DNA of 43,330 bases from Candidatus Altimarinota bacterium. Its GTDB lineage: Bacteria; Cyanobacteriota; Cyanobacteriia; Cyanobacteriales; Microcystaceae. The stretch spans positions 1-43,330 of the forward strand of contig JAAUUT010000033.1 in the NCBI GenBank assembly GCA_012031035.1. Reading direction: 5' to 3'. Under the pieces are notes generated by a model. It made no database searches. It was given only the letters and a program-made list of their open reading frames with translations, and was not told the DNA's origin. The first letter of the stretch is position 1. Each line of letters begins with the position of its first letter. Positions 28,733 through 38,502 of this stretch are shown here, piece after piece. The position numbers were made by a program, and so were the translations under genes.

Positions 28733-30298
28733 ATGCAAAAGAAAACAATTCTTAACGCCAGCAATCTGACTTACGATCTTGCAACTCCACGAACATTGTT
28801 TCAAGGGATTAGTATTGCAATTCAAGAAGGCGATCGCATTGGCTTGGTAGGTCGAAACGGTATCGGTAAATCAACTTTACTCAAACTGTTAGCAGGACAA
28901 CTAACTCCCAAAAGTGGAATGAGAACGAGTACGGGTAGCATTTATTATTTACCGCAAATTGAGACGATCGCAATCTCAAATGAATCAATCCTAGACTGGC
29001 TGAGTTCGCGTTTGGATGAGTGGTGGACGGTAACAACATTACTAGAGGAGAAATTTGCTACAGAAATCTCTTTATCTCAGAAAATAAGCAGTTTAAGTGG
29101 TGGCGAGTTCACAAAACTTTGGTTGGCGGTTGCCTTCTCAAAACAACCCGATATTCTACTCCTCGACGAACCAACAAATCACTTAGATCTTATTGCCTTA
29201 AAACAATTGCAGGAGGCATTGCAAGGGTTTTTGGGTTCATTTGTCGTCGTTTCCCACAAACCTTTGTTTCTCGATCGCGTCGTGGATATTATCTGGGAAT
29301 TAACGCCGGAACTCATTAAAGTGTATGGCGGCAATTATTCCTTTTATCACTCCTGTAAAGAAACCGAACATCAAACCGCTTTACGCGCTCATGAAGTGGC
29401 AAGAAAAGAACTGAAAAAGGCTAAAACTTCGGCAGCACAAGAACAACAGCGAGCCGAACGCTCTTGCCAGCAAGGTCGCCAACGCGCGGGTACCATGCCT
29501 AAAATTGTTGCAGGTGCTTTAAAAAGAAAGGCTGAGGTTACGGCAGGTACGGCGAAGAAAAAACACGAGGCAGCGCTACAGAAGGCAACTGAAAAAGTTG
29601 TGGAAACCAAAATTAGAACCACAAAAGTCGCCCAACTCAAACTCGAAGAACGAAGTCACAAGCACAGAAACTTAGTCGATATTCGAGGGGTTAATTTGAT
29701 GATGAGCGATCGCATTCTAATTCAAAACCTTCAGCTTCAGGTATCGAGGGGCGATCGCACTGTTATTATCGGGTCAAATGGTTCGGGAAAGTCGAGTTTA
29801 GCAAAAGCGATTCTCAAGATGAGTCAGTCTCCAGCTAGCTTAGAATCTGGTGAGATTTCTATTTCACCTGCGATGAAAGTCGTGTATCTCGACCAAGCTT
29901 ATGCCTTAGTCGATCGCGATCGCACCGTACTTGAGAATATGCAAGCAGCAAGTTCCGACCTCAACTATCAATTAATTCGCCAGCAGTTAGGACATTTTTT
30001 GTTTTTCAACAATGAAGTTAATAAACCTGCTTCTGTTTTGAGTGGTGGAGAGTTAGCACGATTGGCGATCGCGATCGTTAGCATTTCAGAAATTGATTGG
30101 TTAATCTTAGACGAACCGACAAATAATTTGGATTTAGAGACGGTCGATCGCATTATCGACGGTTTAAATGGGTTTTCTGGTGCCCTTTGGGTAATCTCCC
30201 ACGATATCGACTTTCTCAGTCGCCTTGATATTACTAAAACTTATGAACTCCGCGATCGTCAACTTCAACTGCTCGTTCGCAAACTACATGAATTGTAA
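28733..30298 (+). CDS. ABC-F family ATPase (ribosome-associated or antibiotic-resistance type)
   Basis: Encodes 521 aa with two ATP-binding cassettes and no membrane spans. Cassette 1: Walker A GRNGIGKST near residue 45, signature LSGGEF, Walker B LLLDEPTNHLDL. Cassette 2: Walker A GSNGSGKSS near 350, signature LSGGELA, Walker B LILDEPTNNLDL. They are joined by a Lys/Ala/Glu-rich coiled linker (about 205-315) as in ABC-F proteins, which bind the ribosomal E site. The family includes translation factors such as EttA and drug-protection proteins; the shorter first cassette and the divergent linker are more like the resistance group, but substrate cannot be read. A hairpin follows the stop. Confidence 0.9.
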   Translation: MQKKTILNASNLTYDLATPRTLFQGISIAIQEGDRIGLVGRNGIGKSTLLKLLAGQLTPKSGMRTSTGSIYYLPQIETIAISNESILDWLSSRLDEWWTVTTLLEEKFATEISLSQKISSLSGGEFTKLWLAVAFSKQPDILLLDEPTNHLDLIALKQLQEALQGFLGSFVVVSHKPLFLDRVVDIIWELTPELIKVYGGNYSFYHSCKETEHQTALRAHEVARKELKKAKTSAAQEQQRAERSCQQGRQRAGTMPKIVAGALKRKAEVTAGTAKKKHEAALQKATEKVVETKIRTTKVAQLKLEERSHKHRNLVDIRGVNLMMSDRILIQNLQLQVSRGDRTVIIGSNGSGKSSLAKAILKMSQSPASLESGEISISPAMKVVYLDQAYALVDRDRTVLENMQAASSDLNYQLIRQQLGHFLFFNNEVNKPASVLSGGELARLAIAIVSISEIDWLILDEPTNNLDLETVDRIIDGLNGFSGALWVISHDIDFLSRLDITKTYELRDRQLQLLVRKLHEL

Positions 30299-30313
30299 AC
30301 GTAGTTTTAATAT

Positions 30314-30337
30314 AAGGAAAAAATCTAGTTTTTCCTT
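30314..30337. terminator. bidirectional terminator hairpin
   Basis: AAGGAAAAA (30314-30322) and TTTTTCCTT (30329-30337) form a stem with a six-base loop, 16 bases after the ABC-F stop and 30 bases before the end of the convergent flavoprotein gene. The A- and T-rich arms could serve both directions. Confidence 0.55.
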
Positions 30338-30366
30338 AACCCTCTTCCAAATAACGAACAATATGT

Positions 30367-30957
30367 TTAAGGATTAATTTGTTCTACTAACCACCCTTGC
30401 GACTCATCTAAAGAATAGCACCAGCGATTTTGTGGTTCTCCTCGTAATTCTAGATGTTCGACTCGTTCTGAATTGAGCAATAAAAGACAAAAATTCGCTA
30501 ATGGTTCGCTAGCAGAAAGCGGCGAGTTCGAGAAAGCTGATGATTCATCTCTTGGTTGTCCGGGAGTAGGCCAAGCAAATTGCGATCGCGCTGCGTCGGA
30601 AAGATTGTGCCAAACTAATCTGCGAGCTTTTTGTAGGTTTTCGTCAGCATCATTGACTCCTACTACACTAAGCTTACCAAGAAGACGAAATTGTTCGCGA
30701 GTTTTGGTAAAGTACCAGCAAGCTTCTATCCAAGGTTGTCGTTCTATTTGGGGAATTTTCTCGCTGCGAGAGTCGGTAATTATTTGTAATTGGTTAGTAT
30801 TTTCTAAAAATCCGCGAAAGACAACCGTTCGATTTGCTGGTCGTCCGTCTGTTCTGACGGTTGCCAGTTGTAGGTAACGAGAGTAAGGTTGAGAACGATT
30901 GAGGTGTAAAGCGCGAGATAATGGCGATCGCCAGGGAGCTAATTGGTTATTAGTCAA
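30367..30957 (-). CDS. FMN-binding PPOX-type flavoprotein (Npun_F5749/Alr4036 family)
   Basis: Encodes 196 aa beginning with TTG; no ATG lies near by, so the start is uncertain. The split-barrel pyridoxamine-phosphate-oxidase-like fold is indicated by YLQLATVRTDGRPANRTVVFRGF, then QLQIITDSRSEKIPQI (FMN phosphate site), then ACWYFTKTREQFRLLGK. The pattern LVWHNLSDAARSQFAWPTPGQPR and the C-terminal WCYSLDESQGWLVEQINP are what I associate with the cyanobacterial Alr4036 group, an FMN protein of unknown substrate. It is 28 bases downstream of a rubredoxin gene on the same strand, suggesting an electron-transfer partnership. Confidence 0.82.
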   Translation of the reverse strand: MTNNQLAPWRSPLSRALHLNRSQPYSRYLQLATVRTDGRPANRTVVFRGFLENTNQLQIITDSRSEKIPQIERQPWIEACWYFTKTREQFRLLGKLSVVGVNDADENLQKARRLVWHNLSDAARSQFAWPTPGQPRDESSAFSNSPLSASEPLANFCLLLLNSERVEHLELRGEPQNRWCYSLDESQGWLVEQINP

Positions 30958-30985
30958 GAATTATAAAATTACTATTTTTTAAGTT

Positions 30986-31144
30986 TTACGCTGCTTGAAA
31001 ATCTTCTTTGCCAGCACCACAAACTGGACATACCCAATCTTCGGGCAATTCTTCAAACGAAGTACCAGCTTCTATTCCATTGTCTGGATCTCCAGCTTCT
31101 GGATCGTATTCATAACCGCAGACCGAACAAATATATTTTTCCAT
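30986..31144 (-). CDS. rubredoxin
   Basis: Encodes 52 aa, starting at ATG 31144 and ending TAA at 30986. It is a classic soluble rubredoxin: Cys6 and Cys9 in [12 protein letters not shown] and Cys39 and Cys42 in [14 protein letters not shown] bind one iron; the acidic EELPEDW turn is typical. It transfers single electrons in the cytoplasm. It lacks the C-terminal membrane anchor of RubA, the rubredoxin needed for photosystem I assembly, so it is a different paralogue. It sits between a small membrane protein (31 bases upstream) and an FMN flavoprotein (28 bases downstream), probably one operon. Confidence 0.93.
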   Translation of the reverse strand: MEKYICSVCGYEYDPEAGDPDNGIEAGTSFEELPEDWVCPVCGAGKEDFQAA

Positions 31145-31175
31145 AATAATTTCTTCTGGTTGCTTTTTATAACCA

Positions 31176-31373
31176 TTAAAAACGCTGCATTTTGCTAATT
31201 CCGTAAATAATACCCGTTGTTAACGAAAGTGCCATCAGAACCAAAATAATGCCACCAGGAATAAAAGTCAGAATTCCTAGACCCCTAAATATGTAAATGA
31301 TTAGGGTTAGCACTAAAGAAATAACAAATAGATAACCAACAAAAGTAGATCCCATACGAGTATATTTACTCAT
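31176..31373 (-). CDS. small two-span membrane protein, function unknown
   Basis: Encodes 65 aa. Two hydrophobic segments ([20 protein letters not shown], then [22 protein letters not shown]) separated by a short loop make it an integral membrane protein with both ends probably on the same side. No domain known to me. It is the first gene of a tight minus-strand group with rubredoxin and an FMN flavoprotein, so it could anchor or organise them, but this is inference. Confidence 0.7.
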   Translation of the reverse strand: MSKYTRMGSTFVGYLFVISLVLTLIIYIFRGLGILTFIPGGIILVLMALSLTTGIIYGISKMQRF

Positions 31374-31950
31374 GATTCTTTTTTGGCACGCGATCGCGAT
31401 TCACAGCAAGTTATGTTTCTATTCTTACTTGCGCGATCGCTCAGCGCAATAGACAACCAATTTCAAAACTGTAACTATTCTTGATAAAAATCTAGCAACC
31501 TCGATCTTAAAGGAACTCTAGGACTTTGATTGGGGAACCTATAGACATTTTAAGGGCGATCGCAATCTATTGTTAAATCGCTTTCGATCTTGGCATAAAG
31601 TCTTTATTCTTCTTCTGTTAAGCCTTTTTCAGCGCTAACTTCCATCGCGATCGCTGCATCAAGCAAAAATTTGCTTATTGTTTTTATTTATTATAAATTA
31701 ATAACAAAATATTTTATTTTTCAGATATTTAAGTTTTAAAAAGAATTAAATCGATAAAATAATTATAAAATAATAAGATAATCTAAAAAAATACGATTTA
31801 GAGCTTAATTTATTTAAAAGACATCTTTTCTTTCGACATCATTTGCTCAATAATGCGATTGATGAGATAAAAATCTGCTGCTAACACCGAAAGGCAAAGT
31901 AGCGATAAGCAAAAAAAAAATTTATTCGCTTGCACGGGGAGAAAAAAACT
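31374..31950. other. long AT-rich region upstream of chlL
   Basis: About 577 bases without a convincing gene. It contains several GCGATCGC sites and long A/T runs (31690-31830). On the minus strand at 31606-31674 a frame reads KFLLDAAIAMEVSAEKGLTE and stops, which looks like the end of a decayed coding region, but nothing continues upstream. The chlL promoter must lie here; I could not place it. Confidence 0.5.
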
Positions 31951-32817
31951 TTGACTTTAAAACTAGCGGTTTACGGAAAAGGCGGAATTGGCAAATCTAC
32001 AACAAGCTGCAACATATCCACAGCGCTTGCCAAAAGAGGAAAAAAAGTCCTTCAAATTGGTTGCGATCCCAAGCACGATAGCACTTTTACCCTAACCGGA
32101 TTTTTAATTCCCACTATTATTGACACGCTGCAAGAAAAAGATTTCCACTACGAAGACATCTGGCCAGAAGATGTAATTTACGATGGCTATGCTGGCGTTA
32201 AGTGCGTAGAAGCAGGCGGGCCTCCAGCAGGTGCTGGTTGTGGGGGTTACGTTGTTGGCGAAACGGTTAAGCTACTCAAAGAACTCAACGCTTTTGACGA
32301 ATTTGATGTTATTCTTTTTGACGTTCTCGGCGATGTAGTTTGTGGGGGTTTTGCCGCACCGCTCAACTATGCTGATTACTGCATCATCGTTACCGATAAT
32401 GGATTTGACGCGCTATTTGCTGCTAACCGCATCGCAGCTTCGGTACGCGAAAAAGCACGAACTCATCCACTCCGTCTGGCAGGTTTAATTGGCAACCGCA
32501 CTTCTAAGCGGGATTTAATTGATAAGTACATTTCTCACGTCCCCATGCCTGTCTTGGAAATTTTGCCATTAATTGAAGATATCCGTGTTTCTCGCGTTAA
32601 GGGTAAGACGTTATTTGAAATGGCAGAAAGCGATCGCTCTTTAAATTATGTTTGCGATTACTATCTCAACATTGCCGACCAGCTAATCGCCAATCCTGAA
32701 GGGGTAGTTCCTAACGACGCTCAAGATCGCGAATTATTCAGCCTGTTATCGGATTTCTACCTCAACCCCCAACAACCGAAGACGACGGAAGAAGAGTTGG
32801 ATCTAATGATGGTGTAA
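31951..32817 (+). CDS. chlL: light-independent protochlorophyllide reductase, iron protein (ATP-binding subunit L)
   Basis: Encodes 288 aa from TTG 31951 (GGGGAG about nine bases before), which aligns with the usual ChlL N-terminus ([15 protein letters not shown]); no ATG is available and TTG 31930 would add seven odd residues. ChlL is the NifH-like ATPase that donates electrons to ChlN-ChlB for reduction of protochlorophyllide in the dark. P-loop GKGGIGKST, switch regions ([21 protein letters not shown]) and both 4Fe-4S cysteines ([22 protein letters not shown]) are present. The DUF5331-type gene and chlN follow on the same strand; chlB is not in the window. Confidence 0.97.
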   Translation: MTLKLAVYGKGGIGKSTTSCNISTALAKRGKKVLQIGCDPKHDSTFTLTGFLIPTIIDTLQEKDFHYEDIWPEDVIYDGYAGVKCVEAGGPPAGAGCGGYVVGETVKLLKELNAFDEFDVILFDVLGDVVCGGFAAPLNYADYCIIVTDNGFDALFAANRIAASVREKARTHPLRLAGLIGNRTSKRDLIDKYISHVPMPVLEILPLIEDIRVSRVKGKTLFEMAESDRSLNYVCDYYLNIADQLIANPEGVVPNDAQDRELFSLLSDFYLNPQQPKTTEEELDLMMV

Positions 32818-32900
32818 AACAGTTATCAGTGACCAGTGACCAGTTCAAGTCGGTTTATTATTCGCTGATGATTGATAACTGGTAAAGGGAATTGATGAGG

Positions 32901-32928
32901 AAATTTGTGCGCCATGGCGCACAAATTT
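32901..32928. repeat. perfect 28-base palindrome between chlL and the DUF5331 gene
   Basis: Half-site AAATTTGTGCGCCA followed directly by its complement TGGCGCACAAATTT. It lies 84 bases after the chlL stop and 133 before the next ATG. Perfect symmetry of this size suggests a regulatory binding site or an mRNA hairpin. Nearby (32820-32845) are CAGTGAC-type short repeats. Confidence 0.75.
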
Positions 32929-33061
32929 ATCTAGATTGACAGGATATAAAAATGTCCACCATGGTAGACAAAATTAACTTGAATCGATCGCGTTTCTGGA
33001 AGATTCTAAGCAATCTTTAGCCATCCTATCAATCTCCCATTCATTTATTTTTCGGGAAATT

Positions 33062-34842
<1,781 letters not shown>

Positions 34843-35161
34843 GCAAGGCAACAGGCAACAGGCAACAGGGAAGAGAGAACAGTTATAGCACTACGTTTTA
34901 AGGTTAGGACATCTCAAAAAGCTACAAGCTAGAAATAGTAAGGTTTTTGCTGATGGCTGACTGCTATATCAGTGACCAGTGACCAGGGAGACAAGGGGGA
35001 ATTTTGAAGACAAGAGGGAAAAATACACGAAAGTTTATCCTTTCCCTATTTCCCTTTTCCCTTTCCAGGGGCGAAGCTTTCCCTTTTTTCCTATTGCCTA
35101 TTGCAAGAGTGCCTGTTGCCTAATCCCCAGTCACCAGTCACCAATCACCAATCCCCTATTC
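34843..35161. other. repeat-rich intergenic region after chlN
   Basis: 319 bases of short degenerate tandem repeats: GGCAACA three times at 34847-34867, CAGTGAC/CAGTGACCAG units near 34968-34988, and CAGTCAC/CAATCAC units near 35125-35155. Frames of 70-98 codons cover it but follow the repeats and lack ribosome binding sites. No gene is called. Confidence 0.7.
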
Positions 35162-35926
35162 CTAACATTCTGCTTTTTCTTCTGTTGGTAATTCGGGCAG
35201 ATCGAACAATACCAGTGTCATGTATTTATCTGCCCACTCATGACCGAAAGCTTTCTCTAAAACGCGACGAGTTTTATCGTTTTTTTGCTGTTGGGTGCAG
35301 TAATTGTACTGTCCGGCAAAATGCAGGGCTTTTTGTTGGGGTGGGACGGGTTGCGATCGCGTTGCTTGCTGGCAATGAATTTTTAGGAATTGTTTGACGC
35401 GATCGAGAAATTGACTGTCTTCTTCTGGAGTAGTCGGACGAATAAACAGACAAAACTCTGAAAAAATATCTCCCCAGACGGGTAAATCGCGAGGCTGGGA
35501 AAATTGAGGATTGGGTAAAGCTTGTAGAGCAGTTTGGTAAGCTTGAGGAAGCGTCCGTTCTGGGTTGGTAGGTGATAAATCTGCGATCGCGGCGCTTACT
35601 TCACCTCGTCCCGCCACGATATCGCAGCCAAACATCGGTAGCGCGTATTCGGGGTTGGGAAACATAACGCAGTGCAAAATATCAAGATTTTTACCCACTT
35701 TTGCCAGTTCCAAGTGCATTTTACGAAACTGGGGCGTTTGATAGCAGCGATTTTCAATGACCAGTTTTTCGCCTTCGAGTTTTCCTTCTACATAGCCTAG
35801 TCCCTCTGGCAATTCGTAGGGAGAGAGATCGAGGTACTCCTGCCAAGACGTTAAGATGATATCAGCCAACTGGCGAATCAGGGGATGTTGTTGTTGGCGA
35901 ATTGAGGATTGTGAAGGTTCTAACAT
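35162..35926 (-). CDS. pcyA: phycocyanobilin:ferredoxin oxidoreductase
   Basis: Encodes 254 aa. PcyA reduces biliverdin IX-alpha by four electrons from ferredoxin to phycocyanobilin, the chromophore of phycobilisomes and phytochromes. Active-site residues match Synechocystis PcyA with a constant offset of three: Glu73 ([10 protein letters not shown]76), His85 (ILHCVMFP; H88) and Asp102 ([11 protein letters not shown]105). The rest of the fold ([22 protein letters not shown]-type end [15 protein letters not shown]) fits. Divergent from tatA with 98 bases between starts, which must hold both promoters. Confidence 0.97.
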   Translation of the reverse strand: MLEPSQSSIRQQQHPLIRQLADIILTSWQEYLDLSPYELPEGLGYVEGKLEGEKLVIENRCYQTPQFRKMHLELAKVGKNLDILHCVMFPNPEYALPMFGCDIVAGRGEVSAAIADLSPTNPERTLPQAYQTALQALPNPQFSQPRDLPVWGDIFSEFCLFIRPTTPEEDSQFLDRVKQFLKIHCQQATRSQPVPPQQKALHFAGQYNYCTQQQKNDKTRRVLEKAFGHEWADKYMTLVLFDLPELPTEEKAEC

Positions 35927-36024
35927 AACAAATCTTGATGTCTCAAATAAAAAGATATACTAAAACCGATCCTTATTGGTATTAACTAAGACATAAATTA
36001 ACCATAGCTTTAGGAGAATTCTAT

Positions 36025-36201
36025 ATGTTTGGTTTAGGTTTGCCGGAAGTCGCAATTATTGCCGCGATCGCACTCATTATTTTTGGGCCGAAAAAAATTC
36101 CAGAACTCGGCGGCGCATTGGGTAAAACGTTACGCGGTTTCAAGGAAGAAATGAATAAATCTTCCGAAATCGCCCCAGGAGAAGAGAAAGAAGAAGATTA
36201 A
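36025..36201 (+). CDS. tatA: twin-arginine translocase subunit TatA/TatE
   Basis: Encodes 58 aa, with AGGAG upstream. TatA forms the pore of the twin-arginine pathway, which exports folded proteins across the cytoplasmic or thylakoid membrane. It has the standard layout: short N-terminal membrane helix (GLPEVAIIAAIALIIFG), the FGPKKIPELGGALGKTLRGFK hinge and amphipathic helix with the conserved Phe-Gly-Pro, and a charged C-tail (PGEEKEED). The stop is three bases from the thioredoxin-TPR gene, so they are co-transcribed. tatC is not in the window. Confidence 0.93.
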   Translation: MFGLGLPEVAIIAAIALIIFGPKKIPELGGALGKTLRGFKEEMNKSSEIAPGEEKEED

Positions 36202-36204
36202 GAC

Positions 36205-37020
36205 ATGGGATATTCAATCGAAATCAACGGCAGTAATTTTAATAGCGAAGTTATCGAAGAATCTTACACCACGCTTGTATTGATTGATTTTTATGCGACT
36301 TGGTGCGGGCCTTGTCAGCTATTAAAACCCGTCCTAGAAAAACTAGTTAAAGAATATGATTTTATTTTGGCAAAGGTAGATATTGATAAAAACCAAGACT
36401 TAGCCAGTCAGTACGCGATCGAAGGCGTACCCGATGTCAGAGTCGTCTCTCAAGGAGAAATGTATCCTGGATTTGTTGGCGCTATGCCAGAAGCACAATT
36501 GAGAGAGTTATTGGCGAGATTTAATCTTCACTCAGAATTAGAAATCGGTTTAGAAAAAGCCAAAGATGCGATCGCATCTCAAGATTTACCCAAAGCAAAA
36601 CAATGGTTTGATGAGTTGTTTGCCAAATATCCCGACAATCCGCGCCTTGTTATTGAAGCTGCTTGCTTTTTAGTGAGAATGGGACGACTCGAAGAAGCTG
36701 AGAAAATAGCCCGTACAATTAAGCAAGATAATCGGGAATTTTATCCTAAAGCACAGGCAATTGAGACGTTAATCGAACTCAAACAAGCGATCGAGAATGC
36801 AGGAGATAGCGAATTAGATCGATTATATGCTCGTGCTGCTCGTTCGGCGTTATCTCAAGACTATGAGGAAGCATTGCAGCTTTTCTTACAAATCGTTCAA
36901 GAAAATCGTCGCTACAAAAATGATGGGGCGAGAAAAGCAATGGTTGCACTATTCAACTTGCTCGGACTCGATCGCCCTCTGACTAAACAATATCAAAAAG
37001 AATTGATGATGGCACTTTAA
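36205..37020 (+). CDS. thioredoxin-TPR fusion protein (CnoX/YbbN-like)
   Basis: Encodes 271 aa: an N-terminal thioredoxin domain (residues 1-110) with intact active site WCGPC (Cys34, Cys37), GVPDVRV cis-Pro loop, then about 160 residues of TPR-like helical repeats (AKQWFDELFAKYPDNPRLVIEAA; AEKIARTIKQDNREF; ARAARSALSQDYEEALQLFLQIV). This is the architecture of YbbN/CnoX, a chaperedoxin that protects proteins from oxidation and hands them to folding machines. Unlike E. coli YbbN, both cysteines are kept, so redox activity is plausible. It follows tatA after three bases. Confidence 0.9.
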   Translation: MGYSIEINGSNFNSEVIEESYTTLVLIDFYATWCGPCQLLKPVLEKLVKEYDFILAKVDIDKNQDLASQYAIEGVPDVRVVSQGEMYPGFVGAMPEAQLRELLARFNLHSELEIGLEKAKDAIASQDLPKAKQWFDELFAKYPDNPRLVIEAACFLVRMGRLEEAEKIARTIKQDNREFYPKAQAIETLIELKQAIENAGDSELDRLYARAARSALSQDYEEALQLFLQIVQENRRYKNDGARKAMVALFNLLGLDRPLTKQYQKELMMAL

Positions 37021-37153
37021 TCAGTTATCAGTTATCAGTGAAGAAAAGACAACAGTAAAGAGTGACCAGTGACTAGAAAAATTATCAATTCATTTCCGAT
37101 CGCTCTCCCAATCACCGATACCAATTCACCAATCACCTTTTCACCAATCGCTG

Positions 37154-37568
37154 TTAAGTAATCACTAGAATGTCATTATTAGTAAGTAATGGTGAATTGC
37201 TAAGCGTTGCAATCTGAATTTGCGCAAGCGAACCAGTACCATCAGGATCGAAAGATAATGCACCATTAGTTTTATTGTATATAAAGCGATCTCCCCTATC
37301 GATAGCCGCCGTTCCTCTGACAAATTGAGAAGCAGCAATAAAATTGCCTGCAATTAATCCGCCACCAAACCCTTTTGCCGAGACAACAATAGCATCCACC
37401 GCAGCAAAGTCGGTAATACGGTCGAGTTTTTGAAGGCGAGAGGTGAAGGTAAAGCGATCGCTTCCCGCACCGCCTGTTAAGATGTCATTGCCCAGTCCGC
37501 CAATTAAAGTATCGTTCCCCAATCCTCCACTCAGAAGTTGGATTATTAGTTATCTGAACAAATGGCAT
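37154..37568 (-). CDS. small RTX-type calcium-binding protein, frameshifted as read near 37535
   Basis: A TGAGGAG ribosome binding site and ATG 37568 begin MPFVQITNNPT; removing one base near 37535 joins this to LSGGLGNDTLIGGLGNDILTGGAGSD and the rest, giving about 137 aa. Two RTX nonapeptide repeats (GGxGxDxLx) are followed by a DRFTFTSRLQKLDRITDF block and FIYNKTNGALSFDPDGTGS, the typical C-terminal segment of cyanobacterial RTX proteins exported by type I systems. There is no enzymatic domain. It may be a complete minimal secreted protein or the end of a larger one that was lost. Confidence 0.65.
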
Positions 37569-37699
37569 GAATAGATAAACTCCTCAGTATTTAGGTGCGA
37601 TGATGAGACAAGAAATTAAAAGATTTGTACGATATGTAATTGGGCGATCGCAAATGATATTATGCGTCGATCTCTAAAAAATTGGCAAGATTATTCAAA

Positions 37700-38440
37700 T
37701 CAGAAATATTGATAAATCAATTCCATATCTACATAGCTTTTTTCGCCAACATTGCCACTTATAACCATGAAGGGTTGTTCGGGTTCGCCTAAACTATCTA
37801 CCACTAAAGTTGCCAGGGAAAAATCATGGTGTTTGGTGTAATCATTTATCGTTACCACGGTTTTTAATCCTGTTTGGGTAGAAGCTTGCAACCCGTGAAA
37901 CGAGTCTTCAAAAACGAGACATTCAGAAGCATCTAAATCCATCTTTTGTAAGACGTAATGATAAATATCTGGGGCGGGTTTTTTCGCTGCAACGATATCG
38001 CCAGCAGCAATAACTTCAAACCAGGATGGATCTAAGGTATGCTCTAATAAAGCGATTGCATTGGGTAAGGCGCTAGTCGTTGCGATCGCCAAGCGAATTC
38101 CTTGAGAACGTGCTTCTTGAATCAATCGTTTCACCCCAGGACGCAAAGGAATCGAACTGCCTGCTAAGAGTTGTCGATAATGTTCGGTTTTGGCAGCATG
38201 GAGATTTGCAGCGATGCGAGTATCGATTTGCTCGATATCGTGACGATATTTGGTTACATAAAAGTAAATTCGTTCTTGACCGCCAGTAACGTTTAACAAA
38301 TCTCCATAAAGTTCCGCCGACCAATACCAATCGAGTCCTGCTTCAGCAAATGCTTGGTTAAATGCTACGCGATGACCGTCTCTTTCGGTATCTGCTAGCG
38401 TCCCATCGACATCAAAAATTAAAGCTTTAAGTTGAGCCAT
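37700..38440 (-). CDS. HAD-superfamily hydrolase, CbbY/Gph-like sugar phosphatase
   Basis: Encodes 246 aa. Haloacid-dehalogenase fold: motif I DVDGTLADTE (nucleophile Asp10, acid Asp12), motif II Thr/Ser in LAIATTSALPNA, motif III Lys in AAKKPAPDIYHYVL, motif IV acidic pair in CLVFEDSFHGLQAS. The long cap domain inserted after motif I and the TLADTERDGHRVAFN pattern are those of CbbY, which removes inhibitory xylulose-1,5-bisphosphate formed by Rubisco. Gph or beta-phosphoglucomutase activities are alternatives. Divergent from the dehydrogenase gene, with 62 bases between. Confidence 0.88.
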   Translation of the reverse strand: MAQLKALIFDVDGTLADTERDGHRVAFNQAFAEAGLDWYWSAELYGDLLNVTGGQERIYFYVTKYRHDIEQIDTRIAANLHAAKTEHYRQLLAGSSIPLRPGVKRLIQEARSQGIRLAIATTSALPNAIALLEHTLDPSWFEVIAAGDIVAAKKPAPDIYHYVLQKMDLDASECLVFEDSFHGLQASTQTGLKTVVTINDYTKHHDFSLATLVVDSLGEPEQPFMVISGNVGEKSYVDMELIYQYF

Positions 38441-38502
38441 TAAATAAAATTCTACTGGATTGCAACGATAGAATAGTCTACCAGCAAACGATATTTGAAT
38501 TT

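Noticed and set aside
28569..28769. 66-codon plus-strand frame overlapping the ABC-F start
   Set aside because: It lies in the leader and overlaps the real gene in another frame; the seven-codon ORF in the same area is the only candidate with structural support.
34847..35155. Repeats after chlN as a CRISPR array
   Set aside because: Seven-base units without unique spacers; these are ordinary short tandem repeats.
34979..35397. Plus-strand frames of 70 and 98 codons near the pcyA end
   Set aside because: One follows repeats; the other overlaps pcyA on the opposite strand and has no ribosome binding site.
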